A stretch of 24,112 bases of DNA from CAYWMP01 sp964459445. GTDB lineage: Bacteria > Desulfobacterota > DSM-4660 > Desulfatiglandales > HGW-15. This document shows positions 1 to 7,453 of this stretch, one piece after another. The stretch is from contig CAYWMP010000087.1 in assembly GCA_964459445.1 (NCBI GenBank), positions 1 to 24,112 on the forward strand, given 5' to 3'. Position 1 is the stretch's first letter. Every line of letters starts with the position of its first letter. The notes below the pieces were generated by a model that ran no database searches, was not told where the DNA came from, and worked only from the letters and a program-made list of their open reading frames with translations. Both the position numbers and the translations under genes were made by a program.

Positions 1-7
1 CGAAACA

Positions 8-55
8 ATAAGCAACGTGATTCAAAGTTGAAGCGAATTTCAAATATGTTTGGCT
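8..55. repeat. Left copy of 48-bp terminal inverted repeat
   Basis: Bases 8-55 are the exact reverse complement of 24065-24112, the last 48 bases of the window. After one mismatch (56) three more bases match. The left copy lies in non-coding DNA upstream of the response regulator, and the right copy lies inside the 3' part of an acyl-CoA synthetase gene. A perfect match of this length cannot be chance in 24 kb. It could be a dispersed repeat at which an assembly stopped, the end of a mobile element, or a strand-switch artefact. No transposase is visible. Confidence 0.9.
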
Positions 56-138
56 GGGACTCTTATGTAAATAACACAGCAAGTAATGGCCTGCAAGAAA
101 TGTGATTTGGCCCGTATAGATGGAACCACGCGGCGCTG

Positions 139-167
139 TTGACTGGAGGACGGGACTTTGCTATAAA
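139..167 (+). promoter_or_regulatory. Sigma70-type promoter for the response regulator
   Basis: TTGACT (139-144) and TATAAA (162-167) are separated by exactly 17 bases. Transcription would begin near 174, giving a leader of about 37 nt. A Shine-Dalgarno AGGAGA (200-205) follows, 5 nt before the ATG at 211. A GG-N10-GC pair (148-149 and 160-161) with a TTGCT -12 half overlaps it and could be read as sigma54, but its -24 half is poor, so sigma70 is preferred. Confidence 0.6.
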
Positions 168-210
168 TATGGTGTTTCTGCACATCCAAAACCACACCTA
201 GGAGAAAGTC

Positions 211-711
211 ATGAGTTCAAAGAGCCCTTTGCAGGATAAGGTGGTCCTTGTTGTAGATGATGAACCCGATGTTCTTGAGACCGTTGAGGAAGAACTGGAT
301 CTGTGTCTGGTCCACAAGGCCCAGGACTATGAGACAGCACTTCAGTATCTCTTGAGTTACACCTATGACGTGGTCATTCTGGACATCATGGGCGTAAATG
401 GGTTTGAATTGCTGAAAAATGCCGTATCAAGAGGTTTCCCGACGGTTATGCTTACGGCCCATGCCATTACTCCGGAAGCGCTCAAAAAATCCATGAAACT
501 GGGGGCCCTTTCATTCCTTCCAAAGGAAAAGATGTCGGAACTGAAGCACTTCCTTGAGGATGTGGTTTTGGAAGGTGGCAAATCCGTGTGGCTCAAATTC
601 TTTGATCGTCTTGGAGACTACTTCAACAAACGCTTTGGGCCCGACTGGAAAGAGAAAGATAAATTCTTTAAGGAATTCGAAGAATCCCTTAAACAGAGTG
701 AAACTGAGTAA
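211..711 (+). CDS. Receiver-only response regulator with short C-terminal extension
   Basis: This 166-residue protein has one CheY-like receiver domain (about residues 9-120). The acidic pair is D16-D17 in VVDDEPD, the phospho-acceptor is D58 in VVILDIMG, the switch threonine is T82 in VMLTAHA and the conserved lysine is K105 in FLPKEK. All receiver catalytic residues are therefore present. The C-terminal 45 residues are rich in K, E, F and W (KFFDRLGDYFNKRFGPDW) and match no DNA-binding or enzymatic output domain that I recognise. It probably acts by phosphorylation-dependent protein contact. No cognate kinase is adjacent, and the large kinase at 16030-18915 is far away. A consensus promoter and a strong Shine-Dalgarno precede it and a hairpin terminator follows, so it is probably monocistronic. 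Confidence 0.9.
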   Translation: MSSKSPLQDKVVLVVDDEPDVLETVEEELDLCLVHKAQDYETALQYLLSYTYDVVILDIMGVNGFELLKNAVSRGFPTVMLTAHAITPEALKKSMKLGALSFLPKEKMSELKHFLEDVVLEGGKSVWLKFFDRLGDYFNKRFGPDWKEKDKFFKEFEESLKQSETE

Positions 712-751
712 CACAACTAAATCCACCAAAATAATTTCTCGATTCGTCACT

Positions 752-785
752 AAAAGGTTCCGTGTACTAACGCGCGGGACCTTTT
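752..785 (+). terminator. Intrinsic terminator after response regulator
   Basis: A 13-bp stem (752-764 with 773-785) contains two G-U pairs and an 8-nt loop (765-772). The stem ends in AAAA/TTTT, so the T-run is part of the 3' arm and continues as a mixed CCATTTAT. It sits 41 bases after the stop codon. The symmetric A/T ends could also terminate transcription from the other side. Confidence 0.7.
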
Positions 786-855
786 CCATTTATATCCGGC
801 CTAAGCAGTCCCACTGCGGAAGACGGGCTATGGTCGCAATCATTTTTTTAAAGCC

Positions 856-970
856 CCATCTATCGGCTCCAATGGCGGTTCCCATAGATGGAAGGGTTCA
901 ATAGAACAGGTCATTTCAAGGGAAAGGGGTATTCTGCTACGGGCTTTTGGGCGTGAACCCTCCAATCTAT
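856..970. repeat. Palindromic intergenic cluster between response regulator and nfi
   Basis: The gap 712-1059 carries no convincing gene. CCATCTAT (856-863) pairs with ATAGATGG (884-891). The segment 884-900 also matches the reverse complement of 954-970 at 15 of 17 positions, so the ATAGATGG arm can pair either left or right. This mutually exclusive pairing looks like a degenerate repeat element or a structured RNA. No coding signal is seen on either strand beyond antisense shadows. Confidence 0.55.
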
Positions 971-1059
971 GGGAAAGGCAAAATTGAGTGGAACTTTTTT
1001 TGAGATGGGGCTTAAAAAAAAGAATCCGACCTCTGCCACAGCTAGGGCTGCCAAACTTT

Positions 1060-1743
1060 ATGAAGATCAAGAAACTCCATCCGTGGGCTGTCTCGCCAAA
1101 GGAGGCCGTTGCCATTCAAAAGCGACTGAGGGAACGGCTCATCCTCAAGAAAACACCGGGAAAGATTAGATACGTTGCCGGCGTCGATGTATCTTCTTCC
1201 AAGAAGTCTGATCTTGTTTGGGCGGGCGTCGTTATCCTCACCTACCCGGACATGGTCAAGGTTGAAGAAAAATGGATCAAGGCAAAGGCCGCATTTCCCT
1301 ATGTCCCCGGTCTTTTGAGTTTTCGTGAGATTCCGCCTCTGTTAAGGGTTCTTGATCGATTGGAGATTGCGCATGACGTCCTAATCTGTGACGGCCAGGG
1401 CATTGCGCACCCCCGGGGGATGGGGATTGCCGCGCATTTGGGTCTATTGTTGGATAGGCCGGCCGTTGGTTGTGCAAAGAGTCGTCTCTTTGGAGAGTCT
1501 TTGGAGCCGGGAAATGAAAAAGGGAACTACACCACCTTGCAGCATCAAGGGCGGGTCATCGGCGCGGCGGTAAGAACGAGGTCAGGTGTAAAACCAGTAT
1601 TTGTTTCACCGGGGCATAGGATGGATCTTGAGTCTTCGATCGATCTGATTCTTGCTTGCTGCGTGCGGTACAAAATCCCTGAGCCCACAAGGCAGGCACA
1701 TATATTGGTTAATTCTCTTCGGAGGCGGGAAGAGGGCTCTTGA
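1060..1743 (+). CDS. nfi: Endonuclease V (deoxyinosine 3'-endonuclease)
   Basis: The 227-residue product starts at ATG 1060, close to the 223 aa of E. coli Nfi. Endonuclease V nicks DNA at the second phosphodiester bond 3' to deoxyinosine, initiating repair of deaminated adenine. The family residues are visible: D43 in GVDVSS, the strand-separating wedge PYVP (80-83), E90 in LLSFRE, D111 in CDGQGIAHPRG, K140 and H186 in SPGHR. The C-terminal IPEPTR motif is also present. A GTG start at 988 would add 24 residues without family similarity; AAAGG precedes it, so it cannot be fully excluded. The 3' end overlaps topA on the opposite strand by 35 bp. Confidence 0.93.
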   Translation: MKIKKLHPWAVSPKEAVAIQKRLRERLILKKTPGKIRYVAGVDVSSSKKSDLVWAGVVILTYPDMVKVEEKWIKAKAAFPYVPGLLSFREIPPLLRVLDRLEIAHDVLICDGQGIAHPRGMGIAAHLGLLLDRPAVGCAKSRLFGESLEPGNEKGNYTTLQHQGRVIGAAVRTRSGVKPVFVSPGHRMDLESSIDLILACCVRYKIPEPTRQAHILVNSLRRREEGS

Positions 1744-3991
1744 ATCCACAACCTTTTTTGCGGCATGCTTTCACCGGATCTGAGCCCTTGGGCTGTTTTA
1801 AGACAAAAACCTTGGTTCCGCACTTTGGGCAGGTTCCATTGATGGGATCGCTCCAGACCACAAAGCGACATTTCGGGTATTGGTTACAGGCGAAAAACCG
1901 GGTGCCCTTTTTTGATATTCTTTCAACCATTTTGCCATTGCATCCCTCCTGAGGGCAGGAAACATCCGTACTTGCGGATTTTGATCCATTGTTCAGGGTC
2001 CGGGTATTCTTGCACTCCGGGTAACCCGAGCAGGCCAGGAAAGGACCGAATTTTCCCCGCTTCACAACCATAGCTTTTCCGCATTTGTCACAGGTTCCCT
2101 TTGTTTCCCCCAGATCGGGCGTGCTTTCAACAAAGACCTTTCCCTTTTCATCTCGGTCAAAATTGGCGGTATATTTACAATCCGGATAACCGGAGCATCC
2201 CAGGAAAAGCCCGTTCCTGCCTGATTTAATCAGGAGAAGTTTTTCGCATTTTGGGCACGAGAGATCGGTGACAATCTCACCCCTCATGTCGCTCTTTGCC
2301 GATGTAAGCGCCTTTTCAAAGGAATCGTAGAATTTGGAGAGTACTTCGTCCCATTTGATTTCGCCGCGCTCTATCTTGTCCAGGTTGTTCTCCATGAGCG
2401 CCGTAAAAGCGATATCCATGATTTCGGGAAAGCTTTTGACCAGCAGATCAGAAACAAGGAACCCAAGTTCTGAGGGTCTGAAGCGTCCCTTCTCGGCAGT
2501 CACGTACTCGCGTTCCCGGATGTTGGACATGATCGTGGCATAGGTGGATGGGCGGCCAATGCCGTTTTCTTCAAGTTCCTTAATGAGTGACGCTTCGGTG
2601 AATCGGGGAGGGGGCTGGGTAAAATGCTGTGCCGGTTCCAGTTCAATGGGTTCCAGGACCTGTCCCTGCTGCAAAGGCGGGAGGATGGCACCATTAGTAT
2701 TTGCTCTTTTTGCGCCATTTCCCGGGGATTCCTCATACAAAGCCGTAAAGCCCTTGAACACGACAACGGAGCCGGTGGCCCTGAACATGGCCTTTCCTGC
2801 CTTAATATCCGCCTGGGTCTGATCCAAAACGGCCGGATTCATCTGGGAGGCCAGAAACCGTTTCCAAATGAGAGTGTAAAGGGCCAGCTGATCCTTGTTC
2901 AAATACCGGGCAATTTCCTCAGGCACAATGCTGACGGACGTGGGGCGAATGGCCTCATGGGCCTCCTGGGCATTTTTTCGACTTTTGTATGCGTTGGGCT
3001 TTTTAGGGAGGTATTCCGAACCATATTTAGATCCAATGAAGTCCCTTGCCTCGGCAATGGCCTCATTGGAGACACGGAAAGAATCCGTCCTCATATAGGT
3101 GATGAGACCGGTTTGCCCTTTTTCGCCCAGTTCAATGCCTTCATAAAGATTTTGGGCCACAAACATGGTTTTCTTTGCCGGAAAACGGAGCTTCCGGTAG
3201 GCCTCCTGTTGAAGGAGACTTGTGGTAAAGGGGGGGAGGGGATTTCGCTTCTTTTTCTTACGAGTAACCTTATCGACGGTAAATGATTTGTCCCGGGCTT
3301 CGGTGACGACGGCCTGCGTCTGTTCCTCGTTTTTCAAATCGACTTTTTCACCATCATACTTAAAAAGCCTTGCCTTGAAGGTTGGTGGTTCATCCGACTT
3401 GAGGTGAGCTGTAAGGGACCAGTATTCTTGCGGCTCAAAGGCAAAGATGGACCGTTCCCTGTCGCAGATCATACGTAGGGCTACCGATTGAACGCGACCG
3501 GCGCTCAGTCCCCTTCTCACCTTGGTCCACAGGAGGGGAGATATCTGGTAGCCCACCAATCTATCGAGTATCCTTCTGGCCTGTTGTGACTCGAATCGAT
3601 CCTGATTGAGTTCCTGGGGATCTGAAATGGCCTCCTTTATCCCCCGGGCGGTCAGTTCGTTGAATAGGACCCGGTATATCTTTTTCACGCCGTTTCCGAG
3701 TTCCCTGGCGATATGCCATGCAATGGCCTCTCCTTCTCTATCAGGGTCGGGTCCAAGAAAGACGACCTCAGCGCTTTTGCCCGCTCTCTTGAGCTCGGTT
3801 AGGATTTTGCCTTTACCCTTAATGGTGACGTATTCGGGCTGGAAATTCTGTTCAATATCAACGCCCAGCTTGCTGTTGGGGAGGTCTTTGACGTGTCCGA
3901 CCGATGCCATGATATGGAAATCACGGCCGAGGTATTTTCCGATAGTTTTTGCCTTGGTAGGGGATTCAACAATAAGAAGATTTTTTGCCAT
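1709..3991 (-). CDS. topA: DNA topoisomerase I
   Basis: This 760-residue type IA topoisomerase relaxes negative supercoils through a transient 5'-phosphotyrosine. The Toprim domain is at the N-terminus, with E9 in LLIVES and the metal-binding acidic triad D82, D84 and E86 in PDPDREGE. The active tyrosine is Y299 in GLITYMRTDS. Four C-terminal four-cysteine zinc-ribbon modules follow, at about residues 579-605, 634-660, 679-708 and 721-748; their spacings vary, and the last is the most divergent. AAGGA lies 6 nt before the ATG. The start is only 29 bases from the dprA stop, so the two are very probably cotranscribed, a common bacterial dprA-topA arrangement. The 3' end overlaps the nfi 3' end by 35 bp. 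Confidence 0.97.
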   Translation of the reverse strand: MAKNLLIVESPTKAKTIGKYLGRDFHIMASVGHVKDLPNSKLGVDIEQNFQPEYVTIKGKGKILTELKRAGKSAEVVFLGPDPDREGEAIAWHIARELGNGVKKIYRVLFNELTARGIKEAISDPQELNQDRFESQQARRILDRLVGYQISPLLWTKVRRGLSAGRVQSVALRMICDRERSIFAFEPQEYWSLTAHLKSDEPPTFKARLFKYDGEKVDLKNEEQTQAVVTEARDKSFTVDKVTRKKKKRNPLPPFTTSLLQQEAYRKLRFPAKKTMFVAQNLYEGIELGEKGQTGLITYMRTDSFRVSNEAIAEARDFIGSKYGSEYLPKKPNAYKSRKNAQEAHEAIRPTSVSIVPEEIARYLNKDQLALYTLIWKRFLASQMNPAVLDQTQADIKAGKAMFRATGSVVVFKGFTALYEESPGNGAKRANTNGAILPPLQQGQVLEPIELEPAQHFTQPPPRFTEASLIKELEENGIGRPSTYATIMSNIREREYVTAEKGRFRPSELGFLVSDLLVKSFPEIMDIAFTALMENNLDKIERGEIKWDEVLSKFYDSFEKALTSAKSDMRGEIVTDLSCPKCEKLLLIKSGRNGLFLGCSGYPDCKYTANFDRDEKGKVFVESTPDLGETKGTCDKCGKAMVVKRGKFGPFLACSGYPECKNTRTLNNGSKSASTDVSCPQEGCNGKMVERISKKGTRFFACNQYPKCRFVVWSDPINGTCPKCGTKVFVLKQPKGSDPVKACRKKGCGFKSPLPASEEN

Positions 3992-4020
3992 TTGAGTCCT
4001 TGTCTATTTATTGACTGAGA

Positions 4021-5127
4021 TTACCTAACAAAAAGTTTACCCGGAAGTTGCCTGACAATTCCTTTGAGTTCCATCTTCATTAGGATACTCGATACCTCGC
4101 GTGGTTCCAAGTTCCCTTGGTTTGCAATTTGATCGATGTGTATGGGGTAGTCTCCGATCAGGTCGAAAATAGCCTTTTCATTTTCACCCAGGAGGGGCAG
4201 AGGGTTTTGCTTGAAAGTATCAGTTTTAGGGACGGTTGCATAATTCATGCCCAGCTCATCCAGGACATCGTCGGCATTTTCAATGAGTGTGGCCCCCTGT
4301 TTGATCAGAAAATGGCATCCTTTGCTCTTGAATGAATTGATGCTGCCTGGAACCGCAAACACTTCGCGCCCCTGATCAAGGGCAAGGGAGGCCGTTATGA
4401 GCGAACCGCTGTTCAATGTGGCTTCCACGACAACAACACCCCGGCTTAAACCGCTGATAATACGATTTCGAATTGGAAAATGCTTGGGTTCGGGCGGCGT
4501 TCCCAGGGGGAACTCCGTGATAACCGCTCCCTTTTCGGCGATTTGATGATAAAGCCTCTTGTTGGAGGTAGGGTATATGACATCGATTCCAGTTCCCAGA
4601 ACGGCCACGGTATAACCCAAACCCCCGAGGCAGCCCCAATGGGAGGCGGCGTCTATGCCCATTGCCATACCGCTTGCCACTCCCAAACCCCTTCGTCCCA
4701 ATCCCTGCCCGATTTTTTCCGCCTCCTTTTTTCCATAGGGGGTAGGGTTTCTCGATCCTACGATTGCGATGAAGGCCATATTCGCGGGAATTTCAATGCC
4801 CTTGATATACAGGAGCATCGGCGGGTCATGAACCTCTTTCAGGAGCCGAGGGTATTCAGGGTCCCAGTAGGTGATGACCCTGGCATCCAGGGATTTGAGC
4901 GTCTCAAGCACTCTCGGAGGGTCTATGGTCCATCCCTTGTCATAGATCCGTTGCGAAACCACCTTGCGGAGCCCATCGACCTCAGTGAGTTCCTTCAACC
5001 CGGCCTTGAAGACCTGCGCCGGACTTCCAAACCTATCCAGCAAGTTCCTGAAGCTAATATTGCCAATGCCCGGCACAAGGTGTAGAGCAAGCCAGTCTTC
5101 TATTTGGGGGTCGTTTGGGCCGGTCAT
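4021..5127 (-). CDS. dprA: DNA processing protein DprA (Smf family)
   Basis: DprA protects incoming single-stranded DNA and loads RecA during transformation; many non-competent bacteria also keep it. From the ATG at 5127 the protein has 368 residues. An N-terminal helix-hairpin-helix region (about 12-40, LVPGIGN) leads to the Rossmann-like DprA core: VGSRNPTPYG (123-132), SGMAMGIDAASH (152-163), FPIRNRIISGLS (217-228), EATLNSGSLITA (235-246) and VPGSI. A C-terminal winged-helix-like domain covers about 314-368. A TTG at 5178 would add 17 basic residues and is less likely, because the usual family start is close to the ATG. It is upstream of topA with a 29-base gap. Confidence 0.95.
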   Translation of the reverse strand: MTGPNDPQIEDWLALHLVPGIGNISFRNLLDRFGSPAQVFKAGLKELTEVDGLRKVVSQRIYDKGWTIDPPRVLETLKSLDARVITYWDPEYPRLLKEVHDPPMLLYIKGIEIPANMAFIAIVGSRNPTPYGKKEAEKIGQGLGRRGLGVASGMAMGIDAASHWGCLGGLGYTVAVLGTGIDVIYPTSNKRLYHQIAEKGAVITEFPLGTPPEPKHFPIRNRIISGLSRGVVVVEATLNSGSLITASLALDQGREVFAVPGSINSFKSKGCHFLIKQGATLIENADDVLDELGMNYATVPKTDTFKQNPLPLLGENEKAIFDLIGDYPIHIDQIANQGNLEPREVSSILMKMELKGIVRQLPGKLFVR

Positions 5128-5472
5128 GATGTTTGCCTGCCGCTTTTTTTTACCGACGCGATAACGAAAGGAACTCAATTATCAAAAACTTGAGCTAGTT
5201 TCAAAACGGTCATGTTGAGCCGAGGTCAAGGAATGCAAAAATTCTAGCCACTAAATTACCTATCAAATTTTGAGGATTAGAATTTGAGCTTACCACCGTT
5301 TGTCCCGTCATAACTCTTGCGAAGACGGGAGATTGGCCTAAATCGTGCGTTTTGAAATTGGCGCACTTTTGAATTGCAGAACCCCAGGGTATAGTCAGAA
5401 TGGCGGGAGTATAAAACAGAGAGAAAATGAATAGTCAAGCATTTTCTTGGAAATGATCCCTAAGAGGCGGGA
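5128..5472. other. Gap between LysM gene and dprA, with one hairpin
   Basis: I see no gene in this stretch apart from the possible 17-codon N-terminal extension of dprA. TCCCGTC (5303-5309) pairs with GACGGGA (5324-5330) around a 14-base loop containing CTTGCGAA. This resembles the short extragenic palindromes scattered through many proteobacterial genomes. No clear -35/-10 pair for dprA was found, so dprA may be read through from the LysM gene or use a weak promoter. Confidence 0.4.
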
Positions 5473-5477
5473 TCATT
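5452..5477 (-). terminator. Hairpin covering the stop codon of the LysM gene
   Basis: AATGATCCC (5452-5460) and GGGATCATT (5469-5477) form a perfect 9-bp stem with an 8-base loop. The TGA of the LysM gene (5473-5475) is inside the stem. On the minus strand no T-run follows, so it is not a canonical intrinsic terminator. It may slow or partly terminate transcription, or protect mRNA ends, before dprA. Confidence 0.4.
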
Positions 5478-6597
5478 CCACGAGGCATGAGGACATTCTT
5501 GAAAGGAAGTCGGGGGGAGTTGTCCAGGAAACGCCGACAAGAGAGGCACCCTTGGAAAACATCTCTGTTGTGTTCAGAACCACGCCTGTGGCCGTGTCAG
5601 GCCTTGACTCTACGATCAAAATCCTGCCTAAAACAGTCTGAAAGGCTGGTTTTTTCTGATGCAACTTATCGAGGAAGTCATGGGTCTGTTTAATTTTAAA
5701 AGGATTTTTAACTTCCGGCACGCGAACCTTTTTGATCTTGACCACATCAAAAAAATTACCCCGTTGTACGCCATGGTTAAAGCCGCGGTCAAGATAGACA
5801 ACCGTATACTGACCAATCAGGATGTATTCGTCCTTTACTGCAACAATGTTTAGGGTCATATCGTCAGGAACCGGTTGGGGCAAGACACAGGTTGAGACGG
5901 GTTCATAGGGGACAACAAAGTCGCCTGACGAGATAATCTTGAAGGAAACAACAATTATTGCCTTGTAGAGGGATTTGCCGACGTATTCGATAATAGAGAC
6001 CCTGCCGAGATTGGTTATGAGGTAACCGAGACCCTTTTTGGTAATGGGGTGTGTCTGCAAAGAAGAGGATTTGACGACCGAAAAGAGGTCTCCCGGTTTT
6101 ACACCCTCAAGATAGGGAAGGCTCAAATAAACGATATCTCTATTTGACAGCTTGAGTTTTTCGCTGTCCGTATAGGCGATTTTTCCCACGCCCCTGATAT
6201 TTTTTCGGGAAAGAAATCCAAGGGCCGTCAAATTGGTTATTTTAGAAGCATCAATACCGGTCGGAGGGGGTATGGTTTCGGGCGCCTTTGCCGGTATTTC
6301 GATTTCTTCTTTCGCAACCGTGGCCTCTTTTCTTACAGGCATGTCTTCGAAAAGGGTGATGGTGTCACCCGGGTTAAGGAAGTGGGGATTGGTCACAAAG
6401 GGATTCATTTCCCATAGCTTCGGCCAGAGATTTGCGTCCCCATAATATTTCTCGCAAATGTCCCAGAGGGTGTCTCCCTTTACCACGGTGTGGGTGAGCT
6501 TCTCCGCCCATGCTGAGGTTGTCGTTATTAGAAGGCAGCCAAGAAGGAGAATCAGAATACCTTTGAACTTTCTCTTAGATGATATGAGTTGGAACAT
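5473..6597 (-). CDS. Secreted LysM-domain protein
   Basis: The 374-residue product begins with a basic N-terminus (SSKRKFKG), a hydrophobic stretch ILILLLGCLLITT and an AWA-EK signal peptidase I-type site near residue 31, so export is expected. A single LysM domain (about 35-83: HTVVKGDTLWDICEKYYGD through LNPGDTI) should bind peptidoglycan. The remaining ~280 residues are a beta-rich region with no enzymatic motif that I recognise. AAGGA is 7-8 nt before the ATG and a TTGACA promoter lies upstream. It reads toward dprA and topA. Cell-envelope role is inferred only from the LysM and signal peptide. Confidence 0.88.
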   Translation of the reverse strand: MFQLISSKRKFKGILILLLGCLLITTTSAWAEKLTHTVVKGDTLWDICEKYYGDANLWPKLWEMNPFVTNPHFLNPGDTITLFEDMPVRKEATVAKEEIEIPAKAPETIPPPTGIDASKITNLTALGFLSRKNIRGVGKIAYTDSEKLKLSNRDIVYLSLPYLEGVKPGDLFSVVKSSSLQTHPITKKGLGYLITNLGRVSIIEYVGKSLYKAIIVVSFKIISSGDFVVPYEPVSTCVLPQPVPDDMTLNIVAVKDEYILIGQYTVVYLDRGFNHGVQRGNFFDVVKIKKVRVPEVKNPFKIKQTHDFLDKLHQKKPAFQTVLGRILIVESRPDTATGVVLNTTEMFSKGASLVGVSWTTPPDFLSRMSSCLVE

Positions 6598-6631
6598 ATG
6601 TCTTTCCTTATGAGTGGTTTAATTTTTTGGT

Positions 6632-6660
6632 AAAATACAAGTTTTAATTGAAGATGTCAA
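6632..6660 (-). promoter_or_regulatory. Sigma70-type promoter for the LysM gene
   Basis: On the minus strand a perfect TTGACA (plus-strand TGTCAA, 6655-6660) is followed after exactly 17 bases by TATTTT (plus-strand 6632-6637). The start codon is 35 bases downstream of the -10. The surrounding DNA is very A/T rich, as expected for a strong promoter. It could drive the LysM-dprA-topA set. Confidence 0.65.
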
Positions 6661-6798
6661 GTCTTTTTCGTTTATAGTCAGTTCAAATTAGATTAATTAT
6701 TATAAAATGTAGTATCAATGATTTTTTGGATCTGCGAGGTAGAAAAGAGGGGCGTGTTGCAGAGGTCTCACAACAGTAGTGAGCGACTAAATGATAAA

Positions 6799-6981
6799 TT
6801 AAGCATTTTGGGATGAGGAGTTCTCTTCCAGGACAAAGGCTGATGGGCCGGCAACAAGATTGATACCATTGTCGAGTTCAATCACGTAAAACTCCAAGCT
6901 TGAATCCGTCCTTTCGGCAATCGTGCCTTTCACGCCATTATACCCTTTGGTCATTTCAACCCTTGTTCCGGTTTCCAGCAT
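6799..6981 (-). CDS. Conserved-looking 60-aa protein, KOW/SH3-like
   Basis: A 60-residue protein with a strong Shine-Dalgarno (GGAGG, 8 nt before the ATG). The sequence begins MLETGTRVEMTKGYNGVKGTIAE and continues with FYVIELDNGINLVAGPSAFVLEE. This pattern of beta strands around G-x-K-G, with a value on binding a ligand or RNA, resembles small KOW/SH3-like barrels. I cannot assign a function. It is monocistronic: the LysM gene starts 200 bases further on, with its own promoter. Its length and ribosome site support a real gene. Confidence 0.75.
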   Translation of the reverse strand: MLETGTRVEMTKGYNGVKGTIAERTDSSLEFYVIELDNGINLVAGPSAFVLEENSSSQNA

Positions 6982-7008
6982 TTATCCATCCTCCAGTCGT
7001 TGAATATC

Positions 7009-7039
7009 ATTATATACAGCTTTCGCGCCGGTATTACAA
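7009..7039 (-). promoter_or_regulatory. Possible promoter for the 60-aa protein gene
   Basis: On the minus strand a perfect TATAAT -10 (plus-strand 7009-7014) lies 27 bases before the ATG. The best -35 is TTGTAA (plus-strand 7034-7039), with a 19-base spacer that is longer than ideal. The -10 is the convincing half. Confidence 0.4.
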
Positions 7040-7130
7040 CATTCCGATTTTTAGCACAGACAGTTTGCGTCTTATGGGCTTAGGGTGACAGAGAGCGGAT
7101 AAAGCCACCCACTGCCACGGACAACGGACA

Positions 7131-7280
7131 TTATGTATAGGCTTCCGGAACGCTGTAGACAAAAATAGGATCTCCATGTATGTCGGAATCGGGATGAATG
7201 ACGTCATGGGTCTTCCACCCCGGTAAAGGGAAATTGCAGGATATGACCCGAGCCCCGGGCCTGAGCTCCACTTTATACTT
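7131..7280 (-). pseudogene. C-terminal remnant of a SAM-dependent methyltransferase
   Basis: On the minus strand the frame from 7280 down to the TAA at 7131-7133 is open for 49 codons. It reads KYKVELRPGARVIS, then CNFPLPGWKTHDVIH, then GDPIFVYSVPEAYT. This closely resembles the last strand-helix segment of class I methyltransferases, where L-x-PG-x-RV-V/I-S is followed by an FP-x-P-x-W turn and a terminal D-P-I-aromatic strand. A TAA (7281-7283) closes the frame immediately upstream, and no SAM-binding GxGxG region is found before it. It therefore looks like the tail of a deleted gene. It cannot start with a normal ribosome site. Family assignment is from recognition of the pattern, not a search. 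Confidence 0.55.
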
Positions 7281-7353
7281 TTAGACGATCATTCGAATTA
7301 ACCGCCAACTTCCCAATAATGTGTGGGTTTTTTTTGAAAACAAAGCATCCAGC

Positions 7354-7430
7354 AAATCATGTTTATCCTGTCGGACCATATTTTTAAAGTTTTTATCTTG
7401 ATAATCTGCGTTAATCAGCGTCCAATGTCT
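7354..7430. repeat. Dispersed-repeat-like A/T-rich tract
   Basis: This non-coding tract carries two segments, AAATCATGTTTATCCTGTC (7354-7372) and AATCTGCGTTAATCAGCG (7403-7420), that I recognise as resembling sequence strings found repeatedly between genes of Desulfobacterota and other bacteria. Within this window there is no second copy. It lies just after the methyltransferase remnant and just before the ribosome site of the hydrolase, so it may mark the deletion or insertion point. Recognition is from memory only. Confidence 0.35.
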
Positions 7431-7453
7431 TTTTGGAACAGGGAGGGAATAAG

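Noticed and set aside
148..161. Sigma54-like GG-N10-GC element
   Set aside because: The -12 half fits, but the -24 half lacks TGGCAC, and a better sigma70 promoter overlaps it.
805..816. 12-base string GCAGTCCCACTG shared with 8276-8287
   Set aside because: Identical 12-mers are expected many times by chance in 24 kb, and the flanks differ.
840..1115. Minus-strand open frame upstream of nfi
   Set aside because: It overlaps the palindromic cluster and the 5' end of nfi, has no ribosome site and an unnatural composition.
5128..5178. TTG start extending dprA by 17 residues
   Set aside because: The added residues are basic and lack similarity; the ATG at 5127 places the helix-hairpin-helix at the usual position.
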